Below, in pieces: positions 40,241-48,830 of a stretch of 64,000 nucleotides of DNA; within the stretch, counting starts at the first letter, position 1, and the number at the start of each line of letters is the position of its first letter. The notes beneath the pieces were generated by a model. That model did not search any database. It was not told the origin of the DNA and saw only the letters and a program-made list of their open reading frames with translations. The position numbers and the translations under genes are program-made. Source of the stretch: Micromonospora fulviviridis (lineage in GTDB: Bacteria; Actinomycetota; Actinomycetes; Mycobacteriales; Micromonosporaceae); NCBI RefSeq assembly GCF_014648395.1, contig NZ_BMRA01000005.1:487249-551248 (forward strand). Direction: 5' to 3'.

Positions 40241-41200
40241 ATGGGCGCCGCTGACGAGACCCGGGACGGGGTGTCGCTGACCAACCTGGACCAGCCGCTG
40301 TTCGACGGGGCCGGGGCCACCAAACGCGACCTGGTCGACTACCTCGACGCGGTCCACAAGCGGATCCTGCCCGGGCTGCGGGACCGGCCGCTGTCGGTGG
40401 TCCGGGTGCGGCCCGGCCAGGACCCGTTCATGCAGAAGAACCTGCCGAAGTACACGCCGGACTGGGTGCGCCGCACCTCGGTCTGGGCGGAGGCCTCGCA
40501 CCGCAGCATCTCGTACGCCCTCTGCGACGACCGGCGCACGCTGCTCTGGTTCGCCAACCAGCGGGCGGTGGAATACCACCCGACGCTGGGCCACGCCGGC
40601 GACCCGGAGCACCCCACCCACCTGGTCCTCGACCTGGACCCGCCGCCGGGCGACTCGTTCGGCGCGGCGGTCCGCACCGCGCTGCTGGTCCGGCAGGCGC
40701 TCACCGACGCCGGGCTGGCCGGCGCCGTGAAGACCAGCGGGGCGAAGGGCCTGCACGTCATCGTGCCGGTGGACCCGGCGACCACCGCCGAGGAGGCCGC
40801 CGCGGCGACCCGGGCCCTCGCCGCCCGCGCCGAGCGGCTCGACCCGGCGCTGGCCACCACGGCCTTCATCGTCGAGGACCGGGGCGGCCGGGTCTTCGTC
40901 GACTCCACGCGGGCGTACGGGGCGACCGTGGTGGCCGCGTACAGCCCGCGGATCCGGCCCGGCACGCCGGTGTCGTACCCGGTCGGCTGGGCCGACGTCG
41001 AGGCCGCCACCCCGGCCGACTTCACCGTGAAGACGGTGCCGGCGCTGCTCGGCGACCGGGACCCGTGGGCGGAGGCGCTGCCCGCGCCGCAGCGGCTGCC
41101 GGAGGAACTGGTGGCCGAGGGGCGGAGCATCCCGGTGGCCCGGGTGCAGGCCATGCACGAGGGCAAGCGCCGTGCGAAGGCCCGCCGCGAGGCCGGCTGA
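40241..41200 (+). CDS. Stand-alone LigD-type polymerase/primase domain (NHEJ)
   Basis: A 319-residue archaeo-eukaryotic primase-like polymerase matching the polymerase domain of LigD. Visible segments are KRDLVDYLDAV, PGQDPFMQKNLP, and the catalytic HLVLDLDPP with Asp131 and Asp133; VKTSGAKGLHV follows as the nucleotide-binding Ser-Gly-x-Lys-Gly-x-His. In NHEJ it fills gaps at double-strand breaks, preferring ribonucleotides, with Ku and a ligase. Here it is a separate protein with no ligase, nuclease or ku gene nearby, an arrangement seen in many actinobacteria that carry several LigD parts. The ATG at 40241 follows a CAGGAT box by six bases. Confidence 0.9.
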   Translation: MGAADETRDGVSLTNLDQPLFDGAGATKRDLVDYLDAVHKRILPGLRDRPLSVVRVRPGQDPFMQKNLPKYTPDWVRRTSVWAEASHRSISYALCDDRRTLLWFANQRAVEYHPTLGHAGDPEHPTHLVLDLDPPPGDSFGAAVRTALLVRQALTDAGLAGAVKTSGAKGLHVIVPVDPATTAEEAAAATRALAARAERLDPALATTAFIVEDRGGRVFVDSTRAYGATVVAAYSPRIRPGTPVSYPVGWADVEAATPADFTVKTVPALLGDRDPWAEALPAPQRLPEELVAEGRSIPVARVQAMHEGKRRAKARREAG

Positions 41201-41311
41201 CCCACCCCCTGACCACGGCCGTCGACGGCCCTGGCTGATCGCTGCCAAGTCAGCATCCCGCCGTCGGCGAACCCTTCCGTGGTGGCGGGAGGGGCGAGTA
41301 TCTCCTTCACC

Positions 41312-44300
41312 ATGCTCCCCCAGACACCCCTGCGCCGGGCCGCCGCCACCGGGCTCGCCGGCGCCGTGCTGGCGGCGGCCCTCTTCGGCCCGCCGGCCCC
41401 GACCGCCGGCGCCACCCCGCCGCCCCCACCGTCCCGGCCGGCTCCGGCCACCACGGTCACCCTCCTCACGGGTGACGTCGTCACGGTCACCGAGATCGGT
41501 ACGGGCCGCTACTCGACCGAGATCCGGCGCCCGACCGGAGCCCGGGGCGGCGTGCACGCCCAGACCATCGGCAAGGACCTCTACGTCATCCCCGACGAGG
41601 TGCTCCCGTACCTCGCGTCCGGACGGCTCGACCGGCGCCTCTTCGACGTCACGGGCCTGATCGAGGACGGCTACGACGACCAGCACTCCGACGGCATCCC
41701 GCTGATCGTGAGCTACGCCGACCCGGTGTCCGCCCGGCGTCCCGCGCCGGCCGGCGCCACGATGGTCCGGCGGCTGGCGAGCGTGCGCGGTGCGGCGGTA
41801 CGCGCGACCAAGCACCAGGCCCGCCGGGTCTGGGACGCGGTCACCCCGGAGGCCGCCACCGTCGCCCCGGCCTCGGCCGACGCGACCCCGGCGCTGGCCG
41901 ACGGCATCAGCCGGATCTGGCTGGACGGCCGGGTCCACGCCGACCTCGCCGACAGCACCGCGCAGATCGGCGCCCCGGCCGCCTGGGCCGCCGGGCGCGA
42001 CGGCTCCGGCGTGAAGGTGGCCGTCCTCGACACCGGGGTCGACGCCGACCACCCCGACCTGGCCGGCCGGGTCAGCGCGAGCGCGACCTTCGTGCCCGGC
42101 GAGACCGTCGACGACGGCAACGGCCACGGCACCCACGTCGCCTCGACGGTCGGTGGCAGCGGCGCCGCCTCCGGTGGCCGGGAGCGGGGGGTCGCCCCGA
42201 AGGCGGACCTCATCGTCGGCAAGATCCTGGCGGACGAGGGCTACGGCGCCGACTCCTGGGTGATCGCCGGCATGGAATGGGCGGCCGGCCAGGGCGCCCG
42301 GGTGGTCAGCATGAGCATCGGCGGCGACCAGTCGACCGACGGCACCGACCCGCTGAGCACGGCCGTCAACCAGCTCACCGCCCAGACCGGCGCGCTGTTC
42401 GTGGTGGCCGCCGGCAACGCCGGCGCCGAGGGCGTGATCAGCTCACCGGGCGCCGCGGACGCCGCGCTCACCGTCGCCGCGGTGGACTCCGACGACCGGC
42501 TCGCCGACTTCTCCAGTCGGGGGCCACGCTTCGGCGACTACGCCCTCAAGCCGGACATCGCCGCTCCGGGCGTGGACATCCTCGCCGCGAAGGCGGGCGG
42601 CACCGCGGCCGACGGCTGGTACCAGTCGATGAGCGGCACCTCGATGGCCACGCCGCACGTGGCGGGCGCCGCGGCGATCCTCGCCCAGCAGCACCCGGAC
42701 TGGCGCGCCGCCGAGCTGAAGAACGCGCTGATGAGCACGGCGAAGAAGCTGGACGGTCAGACCGCGTACCAGGTGGGCGCCGGCCGGGTCGACATCCCGG
42801 CCGGGCTCGGCGCCACGGTGACCGCCACCGGCTCGGCGTACTTCGGGTTCCAGGGCTGGCCCCACGACCACCTCGCGCCGGTCGATCGCACCATCACGTA
42901 CACCAACACCGGCGACGTGGCGCGGACCCTGCGCCTCGCGGTGACCGGCGAGATCGCCGGCGGGCCGATGGACGCCGACCCGCACGCCGACGAGGGCAAG
43001 CCGGCGCCGGGTGTCTTCACCCTGCCCACGGAGACGCTCGTGGTGCCCGCGCACGGCACGGCCACGGTCACCGCGACCGCGCACCCGGAGCTGGGCGCCG
43101 CCGGTCGCCGCTACCTCGGCGAGGTCACCGCGACCGACGCGGGCGGTGCGCTCGCCCGCACCACGCTCGGCCTCTACCTCGAGGAGGAGCGGCACGACCT
43201 GACCTTCTCCGTCCGGGACCGCGCCGGCCGGTACGTGTCGGCGTTCCTCGCCGTGCAGCGCTTCGGCGAGGCCGACCCCTACTTCCTGACCAGCAGCGAC
43301 ACCGGACCCACCACGGTGCGGCTGCGCCCCGGCACCTACAGCGTCTGGAGCTACCTCGACGTGCCCGGCGGCCACGGCACCGACTCGTGGGGGACGGCCC
43401 TGCTCGGCGACCCGGAGATCGTGCTGGACGGGGACCGCACGGTGGACCTGGACGCCCGCAAGGCGGTGGAGGCCACCGCCACGGTGCCGAAGCGGACCGA
43501 GGACCGGATCCTGATGATGGACTGGTACCGGTCGGACGGCGTCAACGGCATCGACGACAAGTACATCCTCGCCCCGTGGGCGGACACCATGTACGTCCTG
43601 CCGACGAAGCAGGTCACCCGGGGCGCCTTCGAGTACGAGACCCGCTGGCGCAAGGCGTACCCGCTGCTCACGATCACCGACCAGGGTCGGGAGGTGCGCT
43701 TCCTCGGCCAGCCGGGTTCGGCGCTCCACGACGGCCGCGAGCAGGTGGACGGCGTCTTCGCCGGTCTCGGGCGCCCGACGGACTACGCGGGCCGCGACGT
43801 GCGGGGCAAGGTCGTGCTGGTGAACCGCTCCGACGAGCTGACCAACGCGGAGCGCGCGGCAGCGGCGGCGGACGCCGGAGCCGAGCTGCTGATCGTGGTC
43901 AACGACACGCCGGATCCGTACTCGCAGTGGGTGGGCGACGAGGAGGGCGGGCTCAGCGCCGTGCCGGTCGTCGGCGTCACGTCCACCACCGGCGGTCCGC
44001 TGGTGGACCGGGCTCGCCGCGGGCAGTTGCGGCTCGGGCTCGAGGGCACCCCCAGTTCGCCGTACACGTACGACCTGGTCGACCCGCATCCGGGAAGGGT
44101 CCCGGCCGACCTCGCGTACCGGCCCCGGCCGAAGGACCTCGCGGTGGTGGAGATGCGGTTCCACGGTGACGCCCCGACCCTGGGCGGCGAGTTCCGGGAG
44201 GACTTCCGTCCCTACCGCACCTACGCGGCCGGCTTCCCCCTCTGGCAGGGCATGCAGCGGACCCGGACCGACTACGTCTCCGCCCAGCCGGGCACGACCT

Positions 44301-45073
44301 GGCGGGAGGGCGCCATCGGCGGCCGGGAGCGGGAGCTGGCCTCGGTCGGGGAGCAGCGGGCCTACCGGCCGGGCAGCACCAGCACCGTCTCCTTCTTCGG
44401 GCCGGTCACCCGGCCCCGGGACAACGCCTCGTTCTACGCCTCCGAGCGCACCGCCGGCTGGCTGACCTTCAACGTCCAGCCCTGGTCGGACGGCGACCGG
44501 GGGCACGCCGGTTTCATGCAGTGGGGCAGCGATCTCGCCCTCACCGTCCGGCGGGACGGGGAGGAGGTCGCGAAGGTGGACGGCTGGGCCCAGGCCACCA
44601 TCGAGGGCAACCCGGAGGGCGTCGGCCACTACACCCTCGACCTGACGGCCAGCCGGGCCGGCTACCGGCTGTCCCCGCGTACCCACACCACCTGGGAGGT
44701 GCTGTCCCCGCACGTCGAGGACATCGACGACCTCGACGTGGTGGCGGTGCTCCAACTGGACTACGCGGTCTCGACCGACCTGGCCGGGGACGCCCGTGGC
44801 GGCCGCCAGCACCTCACCGTCACCCCGTCCCACCTGCCGGGTGCCGCCGGTGCGGGGACGATCGCCGGCACGACGCTCGCCGTGTCGTTCGACGACGGCG
44901 CCCACTGGCGGGACGTGGCCCTGGTCCGGCGCGGCGGGACCTGGGTGGCAGACTTCGTGGCCCCCGACACCGGCTACGTCTCGCTCAGGGCCACGGCCTG
45001 GGACGACGCCGGCAACCGGGTCAGCCAGGAGATCACCCGGGCCTACGGCCTCGCCACCCCCGGTTCGCGGTAG
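41312..45073 (+). CDS. Large secreted subtilisin-family (S8) serine peptidase
   Basis: A 1253-residue exported protease. A signal peptide covers about the first 33 residues, followed by a propeptide-like region with TVTLLTGDVVTV and the long Pro/Arg-rich pre-region. The catalytic triad is clear: Asp240 in AVLDTGVD, His272 in GHGTHVAS, and Ser444 in SGTSMATPHVAG. After the catalytic domain come beta-rich Fn3-like segments, a protease-associated (PA) domain at about residues 825-915 (VRGKVVLVNRSD ... VPVVGVTS), and a further C-terminal beta-domain. Its role is probably extracellular protein degradation. I start at the ATG at 41312; a GTG at 41279 would put charged residues before the signal peptide. 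The LuxR/TrmB-type regulator gene follows after two hairpins. Confidence 0.92.
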   Translation: MLPQTPLRRAAATGLAGAVLAAALFGPPAPTAGATPPPPPSRPAPATTVTLLTGDVVTVTEIGTGRYSTEIRRPTGARGGVHAQTIGKDLYVIPDEVLPYLASGRLDRRLFDVTGLIEDGYDDQHSDGIPLIVSYADPVSARRPAPAGATMVRRLASVRGAAVRATKHQARRVWDAVTPEAATVAPASADATPALADGISRIWLDGRVHADLADSTAQIGAPAAWAAGRDGSGVKVAVLDTGVDADHPDLAGRVSASATFVPGETVDDGNGHGTHVASTVGGSGAASGGRERGVAPKADLIVGKILADEGYGADSWVIAGMEWAAGQGARVVSMSIGGDQSTDGTDPLSTAVNQLTAQTGALFVVAAGNAGAEGVISSPGAADAALTVAAVDSDDRLADFSSRGPRFGDYALKPDIAAPGVDILAAKAGGTAADGWYQSMSGTSMATPHVAGAAAILAQQHPDWRAAELKNALMSTAKKLDGQTAYQVGAGRVDIPAGLGATVTATGSAYFGFQGWPHDHLAPVDRTITYTNTGDVARTLRLAVTGEIAGGPMDADPHADEGKPAPGVFTLPTETLVVPAHGTATVTATAHPELGAAGRRYLGEVTATDAGGALARTTLGLYLEEERHDLTFSVRDRAGRYVSAFLAVQRFGEADPYFLTSSDTGPTTVRLRPGTYSVWSYLDVPGGHGTDSWGTALLGDPEIVLDGDRTVDLDARKAVEATATVPKRTEDRILMMDWYRSDGVNGIDDKYILAPWADTMYVLPTKQVTRGAFEYETRWRKAYPLLTITDQGREVRFLGQPGSALHDGREQVDGVFAGLGRPTDYAGRDVRGKVVLVNRSDELTNAERAAAAADAGAELLIVVNDTPDPYSQWVGDEEGGLSAVPVVGVTSTTGGPLVDRARRGQLRLGLEGTPSSPYTYDLVDPHPGRVPADLAYRPRPKDLAVVEMRFHGDAPTLGGEFREDFRPYRTYAAGFPLWQGMQRTRTDYVSAQPGTTWREGAIGGRERELASVGEQRAYRPGSTSTVSFFGPVTRPRDNASFYASERTAGWLTFNVQPWSDGDRGHAGFMQWGSDLALTVRRDGEEVAKVDGWAQATIEGNPEGVGHYTLDLTASRAGYRLSPRTHTTWEVLSPHVEDIDDLDVVAVLQLDYAVSTDLAGDARGGRQHLTVTPSHLPGAAGAGTIAGTTLAVSFDDGAHWRDVALVRRGGTWVADFVAPDTGYVSLRATAWDDAGNRVSQEITRAYGLATPGSR

Positions 45074-45080
45074 CGAACCG
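45061..45080 (+). terminator. 8-bp hairpin around the peptidase stop codon
   Basis: CGGTTCGC (45061-45068) pairs with GCGAACCG (45073-45080); the four-base loop begins the TAG. It is followed ten bases later by a stronger hairpin. Confidence 0.5.
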
Positions 45081-45089
45081 TCAGGAGCG

Positions 45090-45120
45090 GCGGCCCCGGG
45101 GACCCCCTCCCCGGGGCCGC
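45090..45120 (+). terminator. Terminator of the S8 peptidase gene
   Basis: GCGGCCCCGGGG (45090-45101) pairs perfectly with 45109-45120 over a seven-base loop. Confidence 0.75.
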
Positions 45121-45161
45121 CCGCTGTCGGCCCCGGCACCCGAGCACGAGATGGGACAGGC

Positions 45162-46145
45162 ATGCTGGCACCGCTGGGACTCGACCCCGTCGAGGAGGAG
45201 ATCTACCGGCAGCTCATCGCGTCCCGGCGGGCGTGCGCCGCCGAACTCGCCGCCGCCACCGGCCGCTCCGACGCGGCGGTCCGGTCCGCTCTCGCCGGTC
45301 TGGTCGAGCGCGGGTTGACCGGTACACCCGGGGACGCCCCCGCCGACGGCGACCCGGTCTTCGTGCCGGCGCCGCCCGCCGTGGCCCTCAACGCCCTGCT
45401 GCGGCAGCGCCAGGACGACCTGCGGCAGGCCGAGTCCGACGTCGCCGCGCTGGCCGAGCAGTACCGCACCGCCGACCTGGCCCCGGGCGTCATCGAGGTG
45501 ATCGCCGACATCGACACCGTCCGGCGCCGCTTCTTCCAGATCCAGGAGGCGGCGCGCCACGAGGTGCTCTCCATGGTGCCGCCCGACCTGCGGGTCGTCC
45601 CGCACCGGGAGAACACCGCCGAGCGGGTGAGCATGAAGCGGGGCGTCCGCTACCGGGCCCTGCTGGACCGGCGGGCGCTGAGCGCGCCCGACATGCAGGC
45701 CGACATCCGCGCCAGCATGGCGCTCGGCCAGGAGATCCGCATCGTCGACGCCGTGCCGGTCAAGATGATGATCGTGGACGGCGAGATCGCCATGCTGCCG
45801 CTGCACCACGACGCCGACGGCTCGCCGGCCTCCATCCTGGTGCACCGCAGTGGACCGCTCGCCGCGCTGGTCGCGTTCTTCGAGTCGGCGTGGGAGCGGG
45901 CGTACCCGCTGCGGCCCGCCCCGGCCCCGGACGAGGTCGCCGAGCTGTCCGGCGGCGAGCTGACGGACGAGCACATGCAGGTGCTGGCGCTGCTGCTCTC
46001 CGGCCAGACCGACCAGGCCATCGCCACCCAGCTGGAGATCTCGCTGCGGACGGTGCACCGCCGGATCCGCCAGCTCATGGACGCGGCCGGGGTCGAGACC
46101 CGGGTCCAGCTCGGCTGGGCCGCCGCCCGCAACGGCTGGGCCTGA
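45162..46145 (+). CDS. TrmB/LuxR-type transcriptional regulator
   Basis: A 327-residue regulator with two DNA-binding-type domains. The N-terminal winged helix (about residues 10-55, EEEIYRQLIASRRACAAELAAATGRSDAAVRSALAGLVERGL) is TrmB-like. The C-terminal LuxR-type helix-turn-helix is at about 265-320 (GQTDQAIATQLEISLRTVHRRIRQLM). The middle part resembles a phospholipase D-like sensor fold. Such genes often lie directly beside a large S8 peptidase gene in Streptomyces and relatives, as here, and probably control it, possibly in response to peptides. The ATG at 45162 has GGGACAGG upstream. Confidence 0.87.
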   Translation: MLAPLGLDPVEEEIYRQLIASRRACAAELAAATGRSDAAVRSALAGLVERGLTGTPGDAPADGDPVFVPAPPAVALNALLRQRQDDLRQAESDVAALAEQYRTADLAPGVIEVIADIDTVRRRFFQIQEAARHEVLSMVPPDLRVVPHRENTAERVSMKRGVRYRALLDRRALSAPDMQADIRASMALGQEIRIVDAVPVKMMIVDGEIAMLPLHHDADGSPASILVHRSGPLAALVAFFESAWERAYPLRPAPAPDEVAELSGGELTDEHMQVLALLLSGQTDQAIATQLEISLRTVHRRIRQLMDAAGVETRVQLGWAAARNGWA

Positions 46146-46170
46146 GGCGGGGAGTCCGCGGGATGCGAAA

Positions 46171-46195
46171 AAGCCCGGGCCAGCGGCCCGGGCTT
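46171..46195. terminator. Terminator between the LuxR-type gene and tRNA-Arg
   Basis: AAGCCCGGGCC (46171-46181) pairs with GGCCCGGGCTT (46185-46195). On the minus strand the stem runs into a T5 tract, so it is a classic intrinsic terminator for the tRNA; it can also stop the plus-strand gene. Confidence 0.85.
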
Positions 46196-46206
46196 CCTCC
46201 TGTCTG

Positions 46207-46278
46207 TGCCCCCGGCAGGATTCGAACCTGCGCCCCCGCCTCCGGAGGGCGGTGCTCTATCCCCTGAGCTACGGGGGC
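46207..46278 (-). tRNA. tRNA-Arg, anticodon CCG
   Basis: Read on the minus strand the region folds as a complete cloverleaf: acceptor GCCCCCG/CGGGGGC, D-arm GCTC/GAGC, anticodon stem CCGCC/GGCGG around loop CTCCGGA, and T-arm GCAGG-TTCGAAT-CCTGC. The discriminator base is A. The anticodon CCG reads CGG arginine codons, which are frequent in this genome. The 3' CCA is not encoded. A T-tract terminator follows at 46195-46168. Confidence 0.95.
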
Positions 46279-46352
46279 TCAGCGACCCGAGAAGAGTAGC
46301 AAACGCCGTCCCGGATCACCGAATCGGCACCCCGCGCGCCGATCTTCGTGGA

Positions 46353-47117
46353 TCAGGCGGCGGCCACGGGGCGACCGCAGCTGGGCAGCGGGTGCAGCAC
46401 GATGCGGCGCGGCAGGCGGCGGGGCCACTCGTTGCGCGGCCAGGAGCCGTCGACGATCAGGTGCACCGTGCGCTCGTCGGCGCCGCTGAGCCGCAGCACG
46501 AAGTCGCGGGGGAGCGGCGGGTCGACCGTGGGAGTCGTGATCATGAAGCGCACCCGGCCCCGGGACGAGACCGCGGAGATCACGTCGGCCGCCGGCATGG
46601 TCCCCCGCAGGCGTACGCGGCCGATCCAGTAGACGTCCGCGGCGTGCTCCTGGGCGGCCCGGGTGATCGACGGGTACTCGCTGCGTACCCAGCGCTCGAC
46701 CGCGCCGACGCAGAGCCCGCAGGCCCGCTCGCGGGGCTCCCGCGGACCCAACCCCCAGGCCCGCAGGTACGCCCCGACCGTGCCGGCGTCCATGGTCAGC
46801 TCGAACTGGCGCTCGATGAGGGTGGTCAGGCTCTGCCGCGTCCAGAGCTCCTCGTCCAGGCCGAACTCGTCGGGGTGGACGCCCCGCAGCACGTCGATCA
46901 GTTCGAGTTCCTGTTCGCGACTGAGCGTTCCCGGCTCGCCCTGCCGCAGTCCGCGACGGACGGCTGCCACCGCCCCGTCACCGCCGATGGTGTGGCGTCG
47001 GCACCAGCTGGTCACCGACCGCCCTGCGTCTCTGAGTGCAACCCCCACGTCCTGCGCAACGAGCCCGAATCGCAACTGGTCACGATATGTGGGGAGAAAA
47101 GTCTCCAAGCAGCGCAA
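46353..47117 (-). CDS. IS630-like winged-helix protein, possibly a domesticated transposase remnant
   Basis: A 254-residue protein. The N-terminal 140 residues resemble the paired helix-turn-helix part of IS630/Tc1-type transposases (VALRDAGRSVTSWCRRHTIGGDGAVAAVRRG ... DEELWTRQSLTTLIERQFELTMDAGTVGAYLRAWGLGPREP). The C-terminal half keeps beta-strand-like segments but I see no complete DDE/DDD set; it ends LHPLPSCGRPVAAA. It is either an inactive transposase derivative or a regulator. The start is a TTG at 47117 or a later codon; neither is certain. No terminal inverted repeats were found. An AT-rich dyad lies upstream, and tRNA-Arg is 75 bases downstream. Confidence 0.65.
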   Translation of the reverse strand: MRCLETFLPTYRDQLRFGLVAQDVGVALRDAGRSVTSWCRRHTIGGDGAVAAVRRGLRQGEPGTLSREQELELIDVLRGVHPDEFGLDEELWTRQSLTTLIERQFELTMDAGTVGAYLRAWGLGPREPRERACGLCVGAVERWVRSEYPSITRAAQEHAADVYWIGRVRLRGTMPAADVISAVSSRGRVRFMITTPTVDPPLPRDFVLRLSGADERTVHLIVDGSWPRNEWPRRLPRRIVLHPLPSCGRPVAAA

Positions 47118-47134
47118 TGGGTTGTACCACCCAA

Positions 47135-47158
47135 ACCGTTATAAAGCGGCATAACGGT
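47135..47158 (-). promoter_or_regulatory. AT-rich dyad upstream of the winged-helix gene
   Basis: ACCGTTA (47135-47141) and TAACGGT (47152-47158) form a perfect dyad within one of the few AT-rich patches of the window. On the minus strand it holds TATAAC, a possible -10. It may be an operator for the protein encoded next to it. Confidence 0.45.
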
Positions 47159-47180
47159 CACGGGCCCGGCCCGGGTACAC

Positions 47181-47214
47181 GAAGGGCCCGCGTCGCAAAC
47201 GACACGGGCCCTTC
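47181..47214. terminator. Terminator of the DUF3105-DUF305 operon
   Basis: GAAGGGCCCG (47181-47190) pairs with 47205-47214 and GTCG (47192-47195) with CGAC (47200-47203), loop CAAA. It lies 15 bases after the DUF305 stop on the minus strand. Confidence 0.75.
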
Positions 47215-47228
47215 CGTACGAGCAGGTG

Positions 47229-47900
47229 TTACAGGGTGCCGCCCAGGCGCTTGAGCGCCGCCGTGAGGTTGGTCAGGTCGTTCTGCTGGGTGTTCTTCAT
47301 GACCTGCGCGACCGCCAGCACGTCGTCGTCGTGCCCCTGGTCGAGGATCCCGTCGATCATGTGCACCCCGCCGACGTGGTGCCGGATCATCATCTGCAGG
47401 AACAGCACGTCGAACTCGCGTCCGGTGGAGGCCTTCAGCTTCGCCATCTCCTCCGGCGTCGCCATGCCCGGCATCAGCCCGTTCTTCACCGCCGCGCCGT
47501 CCGACATCCAGGCCATCGGCGGCTCGTTCCCGGTCGGGTCGAGCTTCCAGGAGCGCAGCCAGGTCTGCATGGTGCCGATCTCGCCCTGCTGCCCGGTGGC
47601 GATGTCGCCGCCCATCTGGCGTACCTCCGGGTCCTGACCCTGCCGGAACGCCAACAGCCCCATGGCCACCGCCTGCGCGTGGTGGGCCGTCATGTCCCTG
47701 GCGAAGCCCGCCTCGGCCGAGTTGTCGCCGGGGCGGGTGAGCGTCGGGGTGAGCAGGCCGCCCGCGTAGCCGAGGAGGAGACCGACCACGACGGCGGCGG
47801 CCAGGGCCAGGGCGCCGAAGCGCCGCGCGGCCCCCCGGCCACCGTCACCGGTGTCCGGGGCCTCGTCGTGCTCGGTGTCCGTCGTCACGGCGGCGGTCAT
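47229..47900 (-). CDS. DUF305 membrane-anchored protein
   Basis: A 223-residue protein with one N-terminal membrane segment (about residues 28-50) and an external four-helix DUF305 domain. The metal-ligand-like motifs are DMTAHHAQAVAM (His73, His74) and MIRHHVGGVHM near residues 170-180. DUF305 proteins have a ferritin-like fold and some are linked to copper. The gene starts ten bases after the DUF3105 stop, so they form an operon divergent from argS, a conserved actinobacterial arrangement. Function unproven. Confidence 0.9.
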   Translation of the reverse strand: MTAAVTTDTEHDEAPDTGDGGRGAARRFGALALAAAVVVGLLLGYAGGLLTPTLTRPGDNSAEAGFARDMTAHHAQAVAMGLLAFRQGQDPEVRQMGGDIATGQQGEIGTMQTWLRSWKLDPTGNEPPMAWMSDGAAVKNGLMPGMATPEEMAKLKASTGREFDVLFLQMMIRHHVGGVHMIDGILDQGHDDDVLAVAQVMKNTQQNDLTNLTAALKRLGGTL

Positions 47901-47910
47901 CGCGGCGTCC

Positions 47911-48732
47911 TCACTGCGTGGGCTGCTCGGGCATGTTGTTGGGGAGGTTGTCCCGCGGGGTGGTGCCGGTGGCGGTGACGCCCTGGTCGCAGAGCGCGGT
48001 CGGGCCCTCGATGGAGGCGTTCACCCGCAGGGTCTTGATGAACTCGTCGATCCGGCCGTCGTCGGCGTTGTCGACCTTGAGCTGGAAGCCCCACGCCTGG
48101 AGGGAGATCGGCTTGTCCAGCCCCTCGTACGGGCTGAGCATGAGCTTCTCCTTGCCCTGCACCTTGGCCTTGAGCTTCTCCACCTGGTCGGCGGGCAGGT
48201 CCGGGCGGTAGGTGATCCAGACGGTGCCGTGCTCCAGGCTGTGCACCGCGTGCTCGTTGGCGATCGGGGCGTCGTAGACGTCGCCCATGCAGTTCTGCCA
48301 GGCCTGGTTGTGCGGGCCGGCGACCGGCGGGCTCACGTCGTACTTGATCGTGCCCGGCTGGTGGTTGCCGCCCTTGACCAGGTTCTTGTCCTTCTTGCGG
48401 AAGTCGACGATGCCGTTGATCGCGTCGGCCCGCTTCTGCCACGGCTGCGAGCCCTGGTAGACCGCCCACGCCCCGACACCGATGATGCCGACGGCCAACA
48501 CGCCCACCGCGACGAACAGGGCGATCGGACCCCACGAGCGACCCTGGCTGACCTTCACCGGGGTGACCGGCTTGCGGCCCTTGCCACCGGTCTGCCGGGT
48601 GGTGCCCTTGCCGGCCCCGGCCTTGCCGCCGGCGGGCTTGTCGGCAGCGGCGGGCCGGCCGGCGGCCGGCTTCTTGCCGGTGCTGACCACGGTCGGACGG
48701 CGTTCCGGGCCGCCCGGGGTGCTGATGCTCAT
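47911..48732 (-). CDS. DUF3105 membrane-anchored protein
   Basis: A 273-residue protein. The N-terminal 65 residues are Lys/Ala/Gly-rich and cytoplasmic, a single membrane segment covers about 69-93, and the external part is the DUF3105 domain, with PPVAGPHNQAW, the His-rich NEHAVHSLEHGTVWITY and SPYEGLDKPISLQAWG. The His motifs could bind metal. It is the first gene of an operon with DUF305 and divergent from argS. Its exact function is unknown; secretion or copper handling have been suggested from context only. Confidence 0.9.
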   Translation of the reverse strand: MSISTPGGPERRPTVVSTGKKPAAGRPAAADKPAGGKAGAGKGTTRQTGGKGRKPVTPVKVSQGRSWGPIALFVAVGVLAVGIIGVGAWAVYQGSQPWQKRADAINGIVDFRKKDKNLVKGGNHQPGTIKYDVSPPVAGPHNQAWQNCMGDVYDAPIANEHAVHSLEHGTVWITYRPDLPADQVEKLKAKVQGKEKLMLSPYEGLDKPISLQAWGFQLKVDNADDGRIDEFIKTLRVNASIEGPTALCDQGVTATGTTPRDNLPNNMPEQPTQ

Positions 48733-48818
48733 CGTGCCTCGTCAGGTCGGTCGGTCAGGGAGCCGCGGGGCCGGTTCACATGCTGGGTCGCCGCCGCGGG
48801 TGCCGAGTCTACCCCCGA

Positions 48819-48824
48819 TAACAT
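48819..48824 (+). promoter_or_regulatory. -10 box of argS (leaderless)
   Basis: TAACAT ends six bases before the GTG of argS at 48831. No Shine-Dalgarno site is present. Confidence 0.55.
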
Positions 48825-48830
48825 GGTTCG

